A DNA stretch of 64,000 nucleotides. Origin: Mugil cephalus. Taxonomy: Eukaryota; Chordata; Actinopteri; Mugiliformes; Mugilidae. Each line of letters begins with the position of its first letter. Position 1 is the first letter of the stretch. A model generated the notes under the pieces. It had not been told where the DNA came from. It did no database searches and saw nothing but the letters and a program-made list of their open reading frames with translations. A program made the translations under genes and the position numbers. Positions 1-11,646 of the stretch are shown here, in pieces. Location of the stretch: positions 410,001 to 474,000 of the forward strand of contig NC_061785.1 in assembly GCF_022458985.1 (NCBI RefSeq), read 5' to 3'.

Positions 1-123
1 GGGAGGGACCGGACAGGAAGGACAGGAGAACGTCGTCAACAAACGGCTTTCTTTTTCTTTCTCTAAATGTTGATCTTTATTCTAATCTCCAGAGATCACC
101 ACGGTGCTGGAGACACTTTAAGA

Positions 124-1056
124 CAGGGCTGGGCAATTGATTTCTACAGGGGCCACTTGCAAAATCTGAATTGTGTTGGAGGCCAAACCAAACTATAACT
201 TTAACGTAATTCTGCTCAATATTCATTTTCTCCCATTGTAAAAAGCAGTAAATTATACATGTTGATAAGCTGCTACTGGTAATCAGAAACATAAGAATAT
301 TCTGTAAATAGAGTTTTGCTGTAGGTTGAAGAGGAAAATGAAACACAATCGATCTGTAGTTTTGGATAAAACACATTGGGATGTTGGAAACTTTGTCCTC
401 TTTGTAAAACGTCAGTGAACCAAGAAGTGACCATGTAGCTACATGAATTATTTTCTGTATCTCAATAAATCTCAATAAATGTTTAACCCCTTAAGACCTG
501 AATGTCCGTCTGCCCACAAAGAGAAGCTTGCTGTATTTGAATTACCGTAACTCCCCGATGGATAATATTCTAGTTGCGCTTTCTAGAAAAAACGCTGCCA
601 TTACGGTAATGATGCTGCTGTGGCTGCAGGTTGGAGAGCAACGATCACGGAGCCTCAGTAAGAGAGACTTGTTTGGAGGAATTTGTTGGTAAAAACAAAG
701 TTAGTTATACTCTTGAGATGTCACGAAGGTCTTCCAGGCAAAAGCACAACTAACCAGTGTTCACTCACAATGAATATTATCAATAGCGCAAACCACTGTG
801 ACTTACGGTAATTTATAATCAGCCGCTTTGACGGACGCCAGCGATCCGTTCAGGCTATTGAGGGTTAATAGATGCAAGAAGCTGTTTCAATCTTACTTTT
901 TGAAGAATTAACCAACTAACAGCATCATGATGTAAATAATACATCATGGCTCAAAATAAAATAAACACAGTCGTATTACATGAACAGTATAAATACTTGT
1001 TCATCTGTGCTTATGACTGACAGACCGCGGGCCAGACGGGAAATGCCCAAAGGGCC
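124..1056. mobile_element. hAT-like non-autonomous repeat, unit A
   Basis: The left end reads CAGGGCTGGGCAATTGATTT. The right part, read in reverse complement, gives GGCCCTTTGGGCATTTCCCG. These are imperfect inverted ends resembling the CAGGGGTGGGCAAT class of hAT elements. No transposase reading frame is seen. Copies lie at the start of units B and C. A TTACGGTAAT-containing internal stretch (about 540-820) may be a second nested element. Confidence 0.5.
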
Positions 1057-1132
1057 GTAAAATGCGCAGATCTGATCTAAGACCTGGATATTGTTCATGT
1101 ACAGAGACACATGTGAGCTCAGATCTTTATCT

Positions 1133-1581
1133 TTCAGCCTTTATCAAAGCCACGCCTCCAACACATGAATGATCCAATCAGCTGAGGCCGGTAAGAGGAA
1201 GGAACCAGGAAGCAGTCTCCTCTGACTCTGACTGGGGCGTTGACCAACAAGTACACAACATTCACATTAGAGAAGTAGAAACTCTTCCTGATGAAATGCA
1301 TTCTGGGATACCAGGCAGTACAAAGTACACACTAGATACCTCCTGATCCGTCCTGGTTAAAGCAGCCGGGACAAGAACACATCCAGGTGGTTCCTGATCA
1401 GATGGGACTTTGAACTGAACAAAACTTTAACACAAGAACTGAAGCTGATGAACTCCTGTGTCTCTGCTACAGGTCAGACTGGTTTCAAAGTCACTCTGAT
1501 GAGTTTTTACAACTAATGAGGGACAACGAGCAGCTTCTTCTCAACACATGAATCTGGAAAGTGTCTGGAAGTCGACCTGAG
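1133..1581 (+). promoter_or_regulatory. Putative NLR promoter and 5' untranslated exon, unit A
   Basis: This block is conserved upstream of the NLR in A, B and C although the repeats around it differ. It has a GC-type box (CCACGCCTCC, near 1150) and a CCAAT motif at 1174-1178. A likely non-coding exon begins after CTGCTACAG (1473) and ends at 1581 before the donor GAG|GTGAGAAAC. No clear TATA box is seen. The assignment rests on position, conservation and splice signals only. Confidence 0.4.
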
Positions 1582-2411
1582 GTGAGAAACCTGGAAATGT
1601 TTAACTGGATCCCTCTGATCATGTTGTGTTGTACATTTACACTTCAAATGTTTCCTGATGCTGATTTCAAATATCTATCAGATGCTACCAGGTATTATTC
1701 CAGAGTTTACCTTTAATCTGTCAACCAGAGACAGTTTGACAAGTCTCAAATATCTTAAACAACCTTTAAAAACTTATGGTTCAGGAGTTTAGTTGTGTCT
1801 GAGTCACGTGTTCTCATCAACGCTGCTACACATCCAGGAAGTCACATGATCATCAAAACCATAAAGAAATAAAGATAAAGACACAACCTGATTCATTGTC
1901 ACCACTGTTAAACCAATAAAAGACTTTCTGGTTCAGCTGTGGAACCACAATAATCTGGATCCACATTAGAACAAATAAATATCTGTCCCAAGAAAACTTC
2001 CATCATTTTAGAGTTTGGATCAAATCAGATCAAACACTTGAAGTAGAAATGATAAATATCAGAGTCATAACCATTTCTTCATATTTATTTCATTTAAAGT
2101 TGGGTTTTAAATGTGTTATGTTGACCCTGTAAAGATAATTTAAAGGTTTTAAAGTTAATATTTTGATTGTAACAGATCTGAGTCACTGAAAACTTACAGA
2201 TGAAACACAATTATTATATTCTAACATTCTGAATTCATTAGTTTCTATTTAAGGTAAATATGTCATGGATGTACAGATTCCAAACTTCCACCATTTTAAA
2301 ATATAACAGAGTAGAAAGTATTGAGAGGCCTTCACTATCTGAAGACTTTACTGTGTTGTAGGTTTCATCTTAAATGGTTCTAATGGTCTCTTCCAGTTTG
2401 GCTCTGAGTGT
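1582..2411 (+). other. First NLR intron, unit A, no gene seen
   Basis: AT-rich intron sequence between the putative 5' untranslated exon and the Tc1 relic. It is conserved in B and C with small indels. I see no reading frame or structured element here. Confidence 0.5.
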
Positions 2412-2660
2412 CTAAGTGTCAGTGCAGAGTGTGAAGACACTCCAGTGTTGTCTTGTCTCTTTGTTTGGGCTCATTGTGGAGCTGAAAGGTGAACCATGGT
2501 CCAGTCTCAGGTTTTCTTCAAGGACATCTCTGTATTTGGCTGAATTCATCCTTCCTTCACTTCTGACCAGTCTCCCATAGCATGATGCTGAGAAGCAGCC
2601 CCACAGCATCACTATGAAGGATGTGACTGACAGAAATGATTCTTCCATTTCCAGGATTGA
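2412..2660 (-). pseudogene. Tc1/mariner transposase fragment, unit A
   Basis: The minus-strand frame contains [17 protein letters not shown] followed by [14 protein letters not shown], which matches the central DDE region of Tc1-like transposases. Only about 80 residues remain, with no inverted repeats and no complete catalytic triad. It lies in the first NLR intron and is found at the same place in B (26480-26717) and C (53458-53706), so it predates the duplication. Confidence 0.75.
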
Positions 2661-2984
2661 TTGTTGTCTCTTAGAGAGCCTTTATAATGTAGCATGTGAT
2701 GACTGGTTCAGAGCTGTTTCTAAGGAACATGTCAGCTTGTTAAAATGTGTGTCCTGTGTTTAAAGGAAGACCAAAGACTCTCCTGTATCCAGCTGTGTCC
2801 ATGGGGACTGAGCAGTCTAAGGCTCCACCTGTTGACTCCAAACATGGACAGCAGTCTGCTGATCCAGGGTAAGAAATCTAAACTGATGCTTCATCAAGTA
2901 TTGAACACATTCTAGCAGCAGGAGACATAAAGACACATTCATCCATCAGATGGTGTTTCTATCATCCTCCTGTGTCAACTCATT

Positions 2985-3383
2985 TGTTCTGTGAAGGCTT
3001 CTAGTTGTTGGCTCTTGGTTTGGACCCAGGTGTCATCAACATAACTGAAGCAGGTGTTGTTCTCTTGAAGGAGCTCAATGCTCTGCTTTCCACTTCCTCC
3101 ATGTAGAGACCGACCACAGTCGGTGACACTGGAGAACACATGACACAGCCATGTTTGATGTGGAGAAAGCCTCATTGTATCTGAAGGATGTGGTAGTTAG
3201 ACGGAGGTCAAGCAAGACACATATCTGATGAGAGGTGGACTTGGTTCCATTCTTAAAAGTCATGTCTTCTTTCTGGAAAGAATCCCTGGAGTAGACTACA
3301 TACTGGAAACTAATCTCCTCATCCAAAACCTGGTCCTCAGCAGACACTATGAACAGTATCTGAGCTGGAAAATACTCCTTCAT
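2985..3383 (-). pseudogene. Penelope-like reverse transcriptase relic, unit A
   Basis: Three minus-strand frames together give recognisable reverse transcriptase pieces. [14 protein letters not shown] comes first, then [18 protein letters not shown] in a second frame, then the YVDDTWV catalytic box in a third. The order and the SPxSP/YVDDTWV wording fit Penelope-like elements rather than LINEs. Two frame changes make it non-functional. It lies between NLR N-terminal exons and is shared with B (27050-27415) and, up to the gap, with C. Confidence 0.7.
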
Positions 3384-4261
3384 GTTTCCTGAAGCTTGTC
3401 CTGTTATTTGAATTCAACATTAAACATTGTATTTACATATTATATCCAGTGTTTGGAGGAGGATCCTTCAACAGAAACATGATTCTCCTGAACACAGCTG
3501 TGTGTCCATGAAGAGTGACCGGTCTATGGATCAACCTGTTACCTTCAAAGATGGACACCAGTCTGATGATCCAGGGTGAGACAAACAGCATTTATCTGAA
3601 CAAACAAAGGGCTTCACATCAAAACATTTAACATTAAAACTGAAGAATCCAGAAAGAATTTACTCAGAATGTTAATCCAGGTTGTGTTTTAACAGGATCC
3701 ATCAGCAAAGACCAGATCCCTCTGGAATCACAGCTGTGTCCATGAAGAGTGACTGGTCTATGGATAAACATATTAACTTCAAAGATGGACAGAAGTCTGC
3801 TGATCCAGGGTCAGAATGAACACAGATCTATTCATCATTATTCAGTTGTGTTGATTAGTCTGTCATGTTTTAGTCCAGAGTTTATCTGTAGCTTAGTTTA
3901 CTCTGTTAAACACCACATTCAGTCATCAGAGCAGCGTTTGTTGTTCTCATCTTGTGTTTGTGGCATCAATAAAATGATGATCATCACCAAAGTGTGTTTG
4001 TTAAAGAAGTGAGTTTGAATTAAAGATGTTTCTCCACAGACTTCAGCAGCAGATCTCAGTGGTTTCCAGTCATCAGTCTGAGCAGCAGCATCACAAAGAC
4101 CTGGACTCCATATTCATGGTGAGGAAATGTTCAATCACAGCTGCTACTGCTAACCTCAACAAGCACAAACTACCATTCTGCTTGGAGAAGTCTTCATGTT
4201 GCATGCTGACCACAAGCAGCCTTTCACATCAACGTGACTGGAGATTATTATTCTGTTCCAG

Positions 4262-4490
4262 CTGCTGGAGGAGAACATGGTCAGTTTTATGAAGAAGGAG
4301 CTGAAGAAGATCCAGAAGGTTGTGAGTCCAGATTACCCAGAATGCTCAGAGAGTCAGAGGGAGGATGAGGAGGTGTTGGAGGGTGAGGATGAAGAACAGA
4401 GGAGGAGCAGCAGAGATTTATTGGTGAAGATGACAGTGAACTTCCTGAGGAGAATGAAGCAGGAGGAGCTGGCTGACTGTCTGCAGAGCA
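4262..4490 (+). CDS. NLR charged helical exon before FISNA, unit A
   Basis: This exon follows TTCTGTTCCAG and ends before GTAAGAGG. It encodes about 76 residues starting [18 protein letters not shown], then a run of acidic residues ([18 protein letters not shown]) and [16 protein letters not shown]. It is the conserved helical linker found before FISNA in fish NLRC3-like proteins. It is in phase with the exons on both sides, and the copy in B (28329-28557) encodes the same protein sequence. Confidence 0.8.
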
Positions 4491-4692
4491 GTAAGAGGAT
4501 TTAACAGCTTTAACTGGATGGAAAGAGGAAATGGAGGAAACATGGGACAAGTTTACATTTCTACACTCTGATGTTAATATGATGCAAACATCTGAATCAC
4601 ATCTATGAATTCTACAAGACTGAAAACAGTCACATGTAAATGTTATTAAAATGAATGAGTTCACTGATTAATTACGTTTCATGTTTGTTCAG

Positions 4693-6479
4693 GAACTCGT
4701 GCTGCAGAATGTGGACGTAAAGTTAAATCTAGTCTGAAGGAGAAGTTCCAGTGTGTGTTTGAGGGGATTGCTAAAGCTGGAAACTCAACCCTTCTGAATG
4801 AGATCTACACAGAGCTCTACATCACAGAGGGAGGGACTGCAGAGGTCAATGATGAACATGAGGTCAGACAGATTGAAACAGCATCAAGGAAACCACACAG
4901 AGCAGAAACAAGCATCAGACAAGAAGACCTCTTTAAAGCCTCACCTGGAAGACATGGACCAATCAGAAGAGTGATGACAAAGGGAGTGGCTGGCATTGGG
5001 AAAACAGTCTTAACACAGAAGTTCACTCTGGACTGGGCTGAAGACAAAGCCAACCAGGACATCCTCTTCATATTCCATTGACTTTCAGAGAGCTGAATTG
5101 GTGAAAGAGAGAAAGTTCAGCTTGGTGGAACTTGTTCATCACTTCTTCACTGAAACCAAAGAAGCAGGAATCTGCAGCTTTGAAGACTTCCAGGTTGTGT
5201 TCATCTTTGACGGTCTGGATGAGTGTCGACTTCCTCTGGACTTCCACAAGACTGAGATCCTGACTGATGTTACAGAGTCCACCTCAGTGGATGTGCTGCT
5301 GACAAACCTCATCAGGGGGAAACTGCTTCCCTCTGCTCGCCTCTGGATAACCACACGACCTGCAGCAGCCAATCAGATCCCTCCTGAGTGTGTTGACATG
5401 GTGACAGAGGTCAGAGGGTTCACTGACCCCCAGAAGGAGGAGTACTTCAGAAAGAGGTTCAGAAAGAAGGCCAGCAGGATCATCTCCCATATCAAGACAT
5501 CACGAAGCCTCCACATCATGTGTCACATCCCAGTCTTCTGCTGGATCACTGCTACAGTTCTGGAGGATGTGTTGGAAACCAGAGAGGGAGGAGAGCTGCC
5601 CAAGACCCTGACTGAGATGTACATCCACTTCCTGGTGGTTCAGGCCAAAGTCAAGAAGGTCAAGTATGATGGAGGAGCTGAGACAGATCCACACTGGAGT
5701 CCAGAGAGCACGAAGATGATTGAGTCTCTGGGAAAACTGGCTTTTGATCAGCTGCAGAAAGGAAACCTGATCTTCTATGGATCAGACCTGACAGAGTGTG
5801 GCATCGATATCAGAGCAGCCTCAGTGTACTCAGGAGTGTTCACACAGATCTTTAAAGAGGAGAGAAACCTGTACCAGGACAAGGTGTTCTGCTTCGTCCA
5901 TCTGAGCGTTCAGGAGTTTCTGGCTGCTCTTCATGTCCATCTGACCTCCATCAACTCTGGAGTCAACCTGATGGAAGAACAACAAACTACATCTCTGTGG
6001 CCTAAATTACTTGAAAAACTAACACATCTCCATCAGAGTGCTGTGGACAAGGCCTTACAGAGTCCAAATGGACACCTGGACTTGTTCCTCCGCTTCCTCC
6101 TGGGTCTTTCACTGCAGACCAATCAGACTCTCCTACGAGGCCTGCTGACACAGACAGGAAGTAGCTCACAGACCAATCAGGAAACAGTCCAGTACATCAA
6201 GAAGAAGATCAGTGAGAATGTGTCTGCAGAGAGAAGCATCAATCTGTTCCACTGTCTGAATGAACTGAATGATGGTTCTCTAGTGGAGGAGATCCAACAG
6301 TCCCTGAGATCAGGAAGTCTCTCCACAGATGAACTGTCTCCTGCTCAGTGGTCAGCTCTGGGCTTCATCTTACTGTCATCAGGAGAAGATCTGGATGAGT
6401 TTGACCTGAAGAAATACTCTGCTTCAGAGGAGGCTCTTCTGAGGCTGCTGCCAGTGGTCAAAGCCTCCAACAAAGCTCT
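4693..6479 (+). pseudogene. FISNA-NACHT exon of NLR A, two one-base deletions
   Basis: The FISNA part includes [13 protein letters not shown] and [19 protein letters not shown]. Walker A is GVAGIGKT. The frame breaks just after DILFIF (stop at 5079). The rest is readable in another frame: [10 protein letters not shown] (Walker B), WITTRPAAA (sensor 1) and [15 protein letters not shown] (winged helix). Length is 1787 bp against 1798 bp in B; the difference is the two deletions plus a 9-base indel near 5991-6030. Splice sites are intact (TTGTTCAG|GA at the start, CT|GTAGGTGG at the end). Without a continuous frame the ATPase could not form. Confidence 0.88.
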
Positions 6480-6561
6480 GTAGGTGGATTTAGGAACTAT
6501 TTGAAACATTGATTCATTTAGTAAATGAAAAATAAAACATTTGATGTTGATTCTTCTTCAG

Positions 6562-7029
6562 GCTGAGCAGCTGTAACCTCTCAGAGAGAAGCTGTGAAGC
6601 TCTGTCCTCAGTTCTCAGCTCCCAGTCCTCCAGTCTGAGAGAGCTGGACCTGAGTAACAACAACCTGCAGGATTCAGGAGTGAAGCTGCTGTCTGCTGGA
6701 CTGGAGAGTCCTCACTGTAAACTGGAAACTATCAGGTCAGGATACAGCTGCTTGTTGATCAGTTAAATCCTGATTTAGGTTCATGTTGGTACAAGTTCAA
6801 CATGTGGAGGATTTTCCTTCTTCTTCTTGAGTTTCTGATATGTTTCTATCTCCAGTCTGTCAGGTTGTCTGATCACAGAGGAAGGATGTTCTTCTCTGGC
6901 CTCAGCTCTGGCCTCCAACCCCTCCCATCTGAGAGAGCTGGACCTGAGCTACAACCATCCAGGAGACAAGGGAGTGAAGCTGCTGTCTGCTGGACTGGAG
7001 GATCCACTCTGGAGACTGGACACTCTCAG
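6562..7029 (+). CDS. Two LRR exons of NLR A
   Basis: Two exons of exactly 174 bp each (6562-6735 and 6856-7029), the standard fish NLR leucine-rich repeat exon size. The first encodes [18 protein letters not shown] and [19 protein letters not shown]. The second encodes [15 protein letters not shown] and [19 protein letters not shown]. Each holds two LRRs and keeps phase 2. They are open, but they lie downstream of the NACHT frameshift. Two LRR exons is few for the family, in which number varies. Confidence 0.85.
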
Positions 7030-7371
7030 GTATGGACACACAACAGGAGCTCACACAGTGTAGGTTTGTCCATCGTCTTCTCTCTGTGGAGCTACTGAGG
7101 TCCTCAGAGGATGAACCCTCCTCCATTAACACGTTTACACTTTTAGTTTGTAGTGAAATATACAAAAACTATCTACTGATGGATTGATGGAAAACTATAA
7201 ACAGATATCAGAGTTCAGATTAATCTTCTGTCACCTCAGTGATTCAGTGATTTCCATCTTCCTCCATCATTGGACCAATGTTTCCACAACATCAAATGAA
7301 TATTTATTCTTCCTTCCTTCATGTTAAACATCAGTTAGGACTCATGTTGGATGAAAATCCTTGTTTATGTG

Positions 7372-7954
7372 TGTTACGCTCCGGCTCGCCAGGGAAAAGT
7401 GGAGCAACACAAAATAACCAGACGTTAAGGTTTTGGGTAGTTTATTGTAGCGTAACTTAATTAACACAACAAAACAGGAAAGAAGGTCGGTGGATGCTGT
7501 TCAAAGCAATACAGAAAACAACAAAAGGTTAGCTACTTGCTAAGCTAACATAAAAAAACAAACAACAAGTAGCATCACTACACCAAGTGTGTCTAATACA
7601 AAGGAAAATCCTACCAGTGGTGGAAAATTAGCAGGATCTGCCTAAAACTAATCTACGACCTGGCCACTCTTCACAAACAGAACAAAACTAGAATACAGAC
7701 ACTATAGTTAGGTACAAATTTAGGCTTTGGTCGCAACCTGCCCCAAACTGCAGAAAACCCAGGCACTACGATCTACAGGATACATACGTAAAGCACAGCC
7801 AATCAGGAACAAGGGTGGAGCGAGGTCTGGATCGGCAGGATCCCAGTAGACGGCACCAATCACGTCAGAGGGTGGAGCTTCCAGGTCCAGCAGCATCAGG
7901 CAGCTTGGTTAGGTTTCAAATACACAACAGAAATAACAAGCTGCAGCTGTAACA
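7372..7954. mobile_element. Solo-LTR-like insertion in NLR A intron
   Basis: The insertion runs TGTTACGCTCC...GCTGTAACA with 5-bp flanks ATGTG/GTGTG, consistent with a slightly altered target duplication. The same intron position in B (around 33220) reads straight through without it, which defines both ends. TG...CA ends and 583 bp length fit a solo LTR, but the short TGTTAC/GTAACA inverted ends would also suit a small DNA element. No coding capacity. Confidence 0.65.
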
Positions 7955-7972
7955 GTGTGTTTGTTCCTCCAG

Positions 7973-8769
7973 GATGGACCATGGTGGAGAGCAGTGGTTA
8001 AAACCTGGTCTGAGGAAGTGTAAGTTTGACTAATGATGACAAACTGTCAGTTTAAAATCAAAGCTGATAGTTGTGGTATTTATTCATTTAATCATCACTG
8101 ACAAGAGAATCCTGATCTAAAGTATCACCATTAAACTTTCTATGAATGAACAACAGATCAGTGAGTAAAGAAAGAATTAATCCATCAGATGTGTCACATG
8201 ATAAACTGCAGCTGTGTTGTGTCTTTTTCTCTCCATCAGATTTCTGTGAACTTGAAGTCGACACAAACTCAGTCAATAGATTCATCAAACTATCTGACAA
8301 CAACAGGAAGGTGACATGTGTGAAGGAGGAGCAGCCATATCCTGATCATCCAGACAGATTTACCTATAATCAGCTGCTGTGTAGAAATGTTGTGACTGGT
8401 CGATGTTACTGGGAGGTTGAGTGGAGAGGAAAGGTTTATATATCAGTGAGTTACAGAGGAATCAGAAGGAGAGGAAACATGAATGACTGTGTGTTTGGAG
8501 GGAATGATCAGTCCTGGAGTCTGTTCTGCACTGATCATGATGGTTACTATGTCCGTCACAATAACGGAGAAACATCCATCCCCTCGTCCTCTGTCTCTCA
8601 CAGAGTCTCAGTGTATGTGGACTGTCCTGCTGGAACTCTGTCCTTCTACAGTGTCTCCTCTAACAAACTGATCCACCTCCACACCTTCAACACCACATTC
8701 ACTCAACCTCTCTATCCTGGATTTAGAGTCTTGTTTCCTGGTTCCTCAGTGTCTCTGTGTTCTCTGTAG
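7973..8769 (+). CDS. Linker exon plus B30.2 (PRY-SPRY) exon of NLR A
   Basis: A 47-bp exon (7973-8019, [15 protein letters not shown]) joins a 530-bp exon (8240-8769) that encodes 176 residues and ends in TAG. PRY starts at [16 protein letters not shown] landmarks include [29 protein letters not shown] and the end SVSLCSL. The domain is complete and open. In fish NLRs and finTRIMs, B30.2 is the presumed ligand-binding module. It differs from the B copy at 22 codons, all amino-acid changing. Reading depends on the broken NACHT exon upstream, so the full protein is not made as assembled. Confidence 0.87.
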
Positions 8770-9150
8770 GAAGGAAGGAGAGTCTTTAAAGTGACAGCAG
8801 CTTCAACTCTGCTTTAAATGTTGATGGTGGATTCTCTTTGGTTCACAGATGAATCACTGACTGTGATTTCATGTCAGAATATGTTTTATCTTAGAAGTAG
8901 TGAAATAATCTCCTAACATGTGGATTTTGATGCTAACGTGTATCTGGATAATCCTGGACTGATGGAAGTGAATATTATTTGTTAAGATGTGTTTTACTGT
9001 GTGCTGTGTCTCCTGTGTCTGAATGGACATGAGACATTAATGAACTCTGGTCTCTACTCCACCTTTATATCAATCAATGTTCATCATCGTTATTAATCAA
9101 CCTTTGGTTTTTAATCATTAATCTTAATGAAACTCAGTTCAGTCTAAACC

Positions 9151-9156
9151 AATAAA
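9151..9156 (+). terminator. Candidate polyadenylation signal of NLR A
   Basis: AATAAA about 380 bp after the stop codon, within a 3' flank that is nearly identical to that of unit B (34411-34416). No cDNA evidence, so this is position-based only. Confidence 0.4.
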
Positions 9157-10294
9157 TAATCAGATATAAAAGGATCAACAGGACTTCATCATCATCTCAT
9201 CACTTATTAAAACTTTACTGAATCAACTTTAATCTCCTTCATTGTTTTTCTTTGTGTAACTGTTTAAAAGAGACTCAGCAACAGGTATTCAGTGTATGTG
9301 ATTGTTTGTTTGCTCTTCTCGTCCTTAAATCATTCAACAGTGATTGGGGATGTGAAAAATGAAATCACCACCCTGCAATGAGGATCTTGAGTGAGTAGTG
9401 TGTCATTTCATCAAATTCAATTAATTCAAGGCGAGATTCAAGACAAGATCGACACAGCAAAAAGTGGAGAGTTAAAATTTCAGGGTTAAACATCTGGGAG
9501 TTGATTTTAACTCCCAACGTGTAAATTTAACACATTTGGATTTAAATCGTGTCCAGAGTCAGAGTTATTTCACAGAGTTGATCAGATCAGTGTTAGTTTA
9601 ACTCTGCAAAGACATCATCCATTAAGCTTCGCCTTTTCTCCTGCACTTCACTTCTTCAGTCAGTTCTATTTACACGGTAAGTGAAATTTAGTTAAAACTT
9701 ACTAAAACAATTATGAATTGATGGTGTGAACTGCAGTATGTTCATTAATACGTCGAATATATACTCTTCAAAGCCTTGTTTGTTGCAGGACTGAACAGTA
9801 AATATGTCCACGTGTGGTGAGCTAGCAAGATAACATTAGCTTAATTAGCTAACTGCTAGTTACTAAAACTGTCTGTAATTATCAATGACATGTTAACAAC
9901 AAGCTGCTGTTATGTTTTTACTGTTTAAAGTCTTATTTGAGGCTGGAGCGAACGGTCCGGATTTATTGTTTTTTTGTGGTTGACCACGAAGGGCGCAGCT
10001 AAAAACATGTTTTAACATGTACATGTTTTTAGCTGCGCTAAAAGCTAAGCGCGGCTAATGCTAAACGTTAGCTTAATTAGCTAGCTCGGCGGCTAACTCG
10101 GCTGCTAACTGGCTAACTGTAGACGGGATCATCCCTATGTAGGACATGTTTTTAGCTGCGCTAAAAGCTAAGCGCTGTTTATGCTAAAGCGCTATTTCTC
10201 CTGTCTTGTCTGTGTGACCGGGACTTTTCTTTCCCTTATTCCTGTTAATGTTCATTTACTTTGTGAATATTGTTTTGCATGTCCAAGTAAAAAG

Positions 10295-11611
10295 ATGCTG
10301 GTACAGGTAAAGCACAACAGACAGCAGAAGTATGTGAAGTTGGCCGAGGTAGAAGGACACGTTGACTTTCTTCAGTTCCACGAAAATGGCAAGTTATTTT
10401 TCTTTAGCTTAAAGACTTTGAAAAACAAGTTTAAAAATACACACATGCTGTTTTATAACCTATCCTCACATATCTTAAAAAATATTCACTTTTAAGGAAC
10501 TGAAATTTCCTTTTTTCTCCAAAAATTATGCAAATTGATGTTTATCAATATAGTTAATACATTTAATAGTCTTATCTTACTATTTTTTTCCAGTTCTTGA
10601 GAGATTTTTCCTGCCACCTGATGCACAAGTCATTTACAAGGACAAAACAGGGACAGAAGTCGATGAAGAAATACTCAGCGACCTGGTTGGACAAGGCAAC
10701 GTGGTGCTGACAGTTTTCTCAAATGATGGTGAGATATAAAGGCAGAATAAGATAACTAACTTCTTTTAATAAAAAATCCTTTAGAGTTTTCTGATTGGTC
10801 CTTGTCTTCGGCTTCTGAGTCGGACTCAAGCTTCAGCTCAAATGCATCGACTGTAAACATGGATGAGGTCCCAAGGAAGAGACAACGATTTGAAGATGCA
10901 AATGCAGCGTCTGCTAAACAGGTTCACTTGATTCTCATGAGTTTAACGTTTTTGCATTTTTCCGTCTCCAGAAAAGTTGTTAATAACCATGTTTGACATT
11001 CTTGTGGTTTTGTTTTTTATTAGTTGATAGACGCTGTGCTTAGAGGCAAGTCCGGTGGTGAAGAGCTGCTACAGGAAGAACAGAAACATTAACAGATGCT
11101 GCAAGACGGCAAATGGTGAACATACTGGTGGCTCACATGATTGATAACCATGGGTATGTGTGTTTTATATTCTTTTTGCTTTTGCCAAACAACTGTATGG
11201 CCATTGCATACATTTGGGTTAGTAATTTATTATCCCCTCTCATCCCCATTAAAGCGATCAGAGAAGAGTTTGCTCTTGGTATCGTGATGCTGTTCGCTTC
11301 CCTCAAGGATCCACATTCCAAGAAAGGCTGTGTAAGTCATTATTATTGTTTTCATGACACTTGCATGTTGTGATGCAAAGTCGTTTACTTGACACTGACA
11401 TTTGAATTCTCAGATTTGTCATGATTCTTTTTTTCAGGAACACTTCTTTGATCTTGAAAGCAACACAGGAAACATTTCTTGGCGTCTGAAAACAGTCCAA
11501 AGGCAGATTGGTCGAGGGTCTGCAACGCCACCAAGTAGCTCCATTGACTTTTCTCCAGGAGGCCCAACTTTCCAAAGGACTGTTAATGTTGAAGGACAGT
11601 GTGGAGTATAA
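10295..11611 (+). pseudogene. SAMD3-like multi-exon gene relic, unit A
   Basis: Likely exons are 10295-10388, 10594-10728, 10785-10921, 11024-11153, about 11250-11330 and about 11438-11611. The first encodes MLVQVKHNRQQKYVKLAEVEG, a ubiquitin/PB1-like start. The second continues with LPPDAQVIYKDKTGTEVDEE and GNVVLTVFSND. Then come a Ser-rich stretch with basic RKRQRF, LIDAVLRGKSGGEELL, and a last exon with ISWRLKTVQRQIGRGS. This exon series resembles the repeated fish proteins annotated as SAMD3-like; that is from memory and unverified. A frame change around 11075-11095 ends in TAA and is shared with B, so decay preceded the duplication. Confidence 0.6.
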
Positions 11612-11646
11612 AGCTGGACTTGTTGTGTGCTGTACAATGGAAGAAG

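Larger units (their letters stand above)
2766..8769 (+). pseudogene. NLRC3-like NLR gene, unit A, frameshifted in NACHT
   Basis: Fish-type NLR for cytosolic innate sensing. Exons inferred from splice sites and matching unit B: 2766-2868 (ATG at 2801), 3475-3575, 3696-3809, 4040-4118, 4262-4490, 4693-6479, 6562-6735, 6856-7029, 7973-8019 and 8240-8769 (stop TAG). The first three coding exons are repeats of the SMKSD...FKDG...DPG module typical of fish NLRs. All splice junctions are canonical. The NACHT exon lacks one T at 5073-5074 and one G at 5098/5099 relative to unit B. The frame therefore stops at 5079-5081 and is not restored, because the net change is -2. Every other exon is open. Either a young pseudogene or two sequencing errors; I favour pseudogene. 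Confidence 0.85.

Noticed and set aside
3749..4012. Plus-strand 87-residue frame around NLR exon 3
   Set aside because: It is in the wrong phase relative to the exon and runs into the intron; the true exon is 3696-3809 in another frame.
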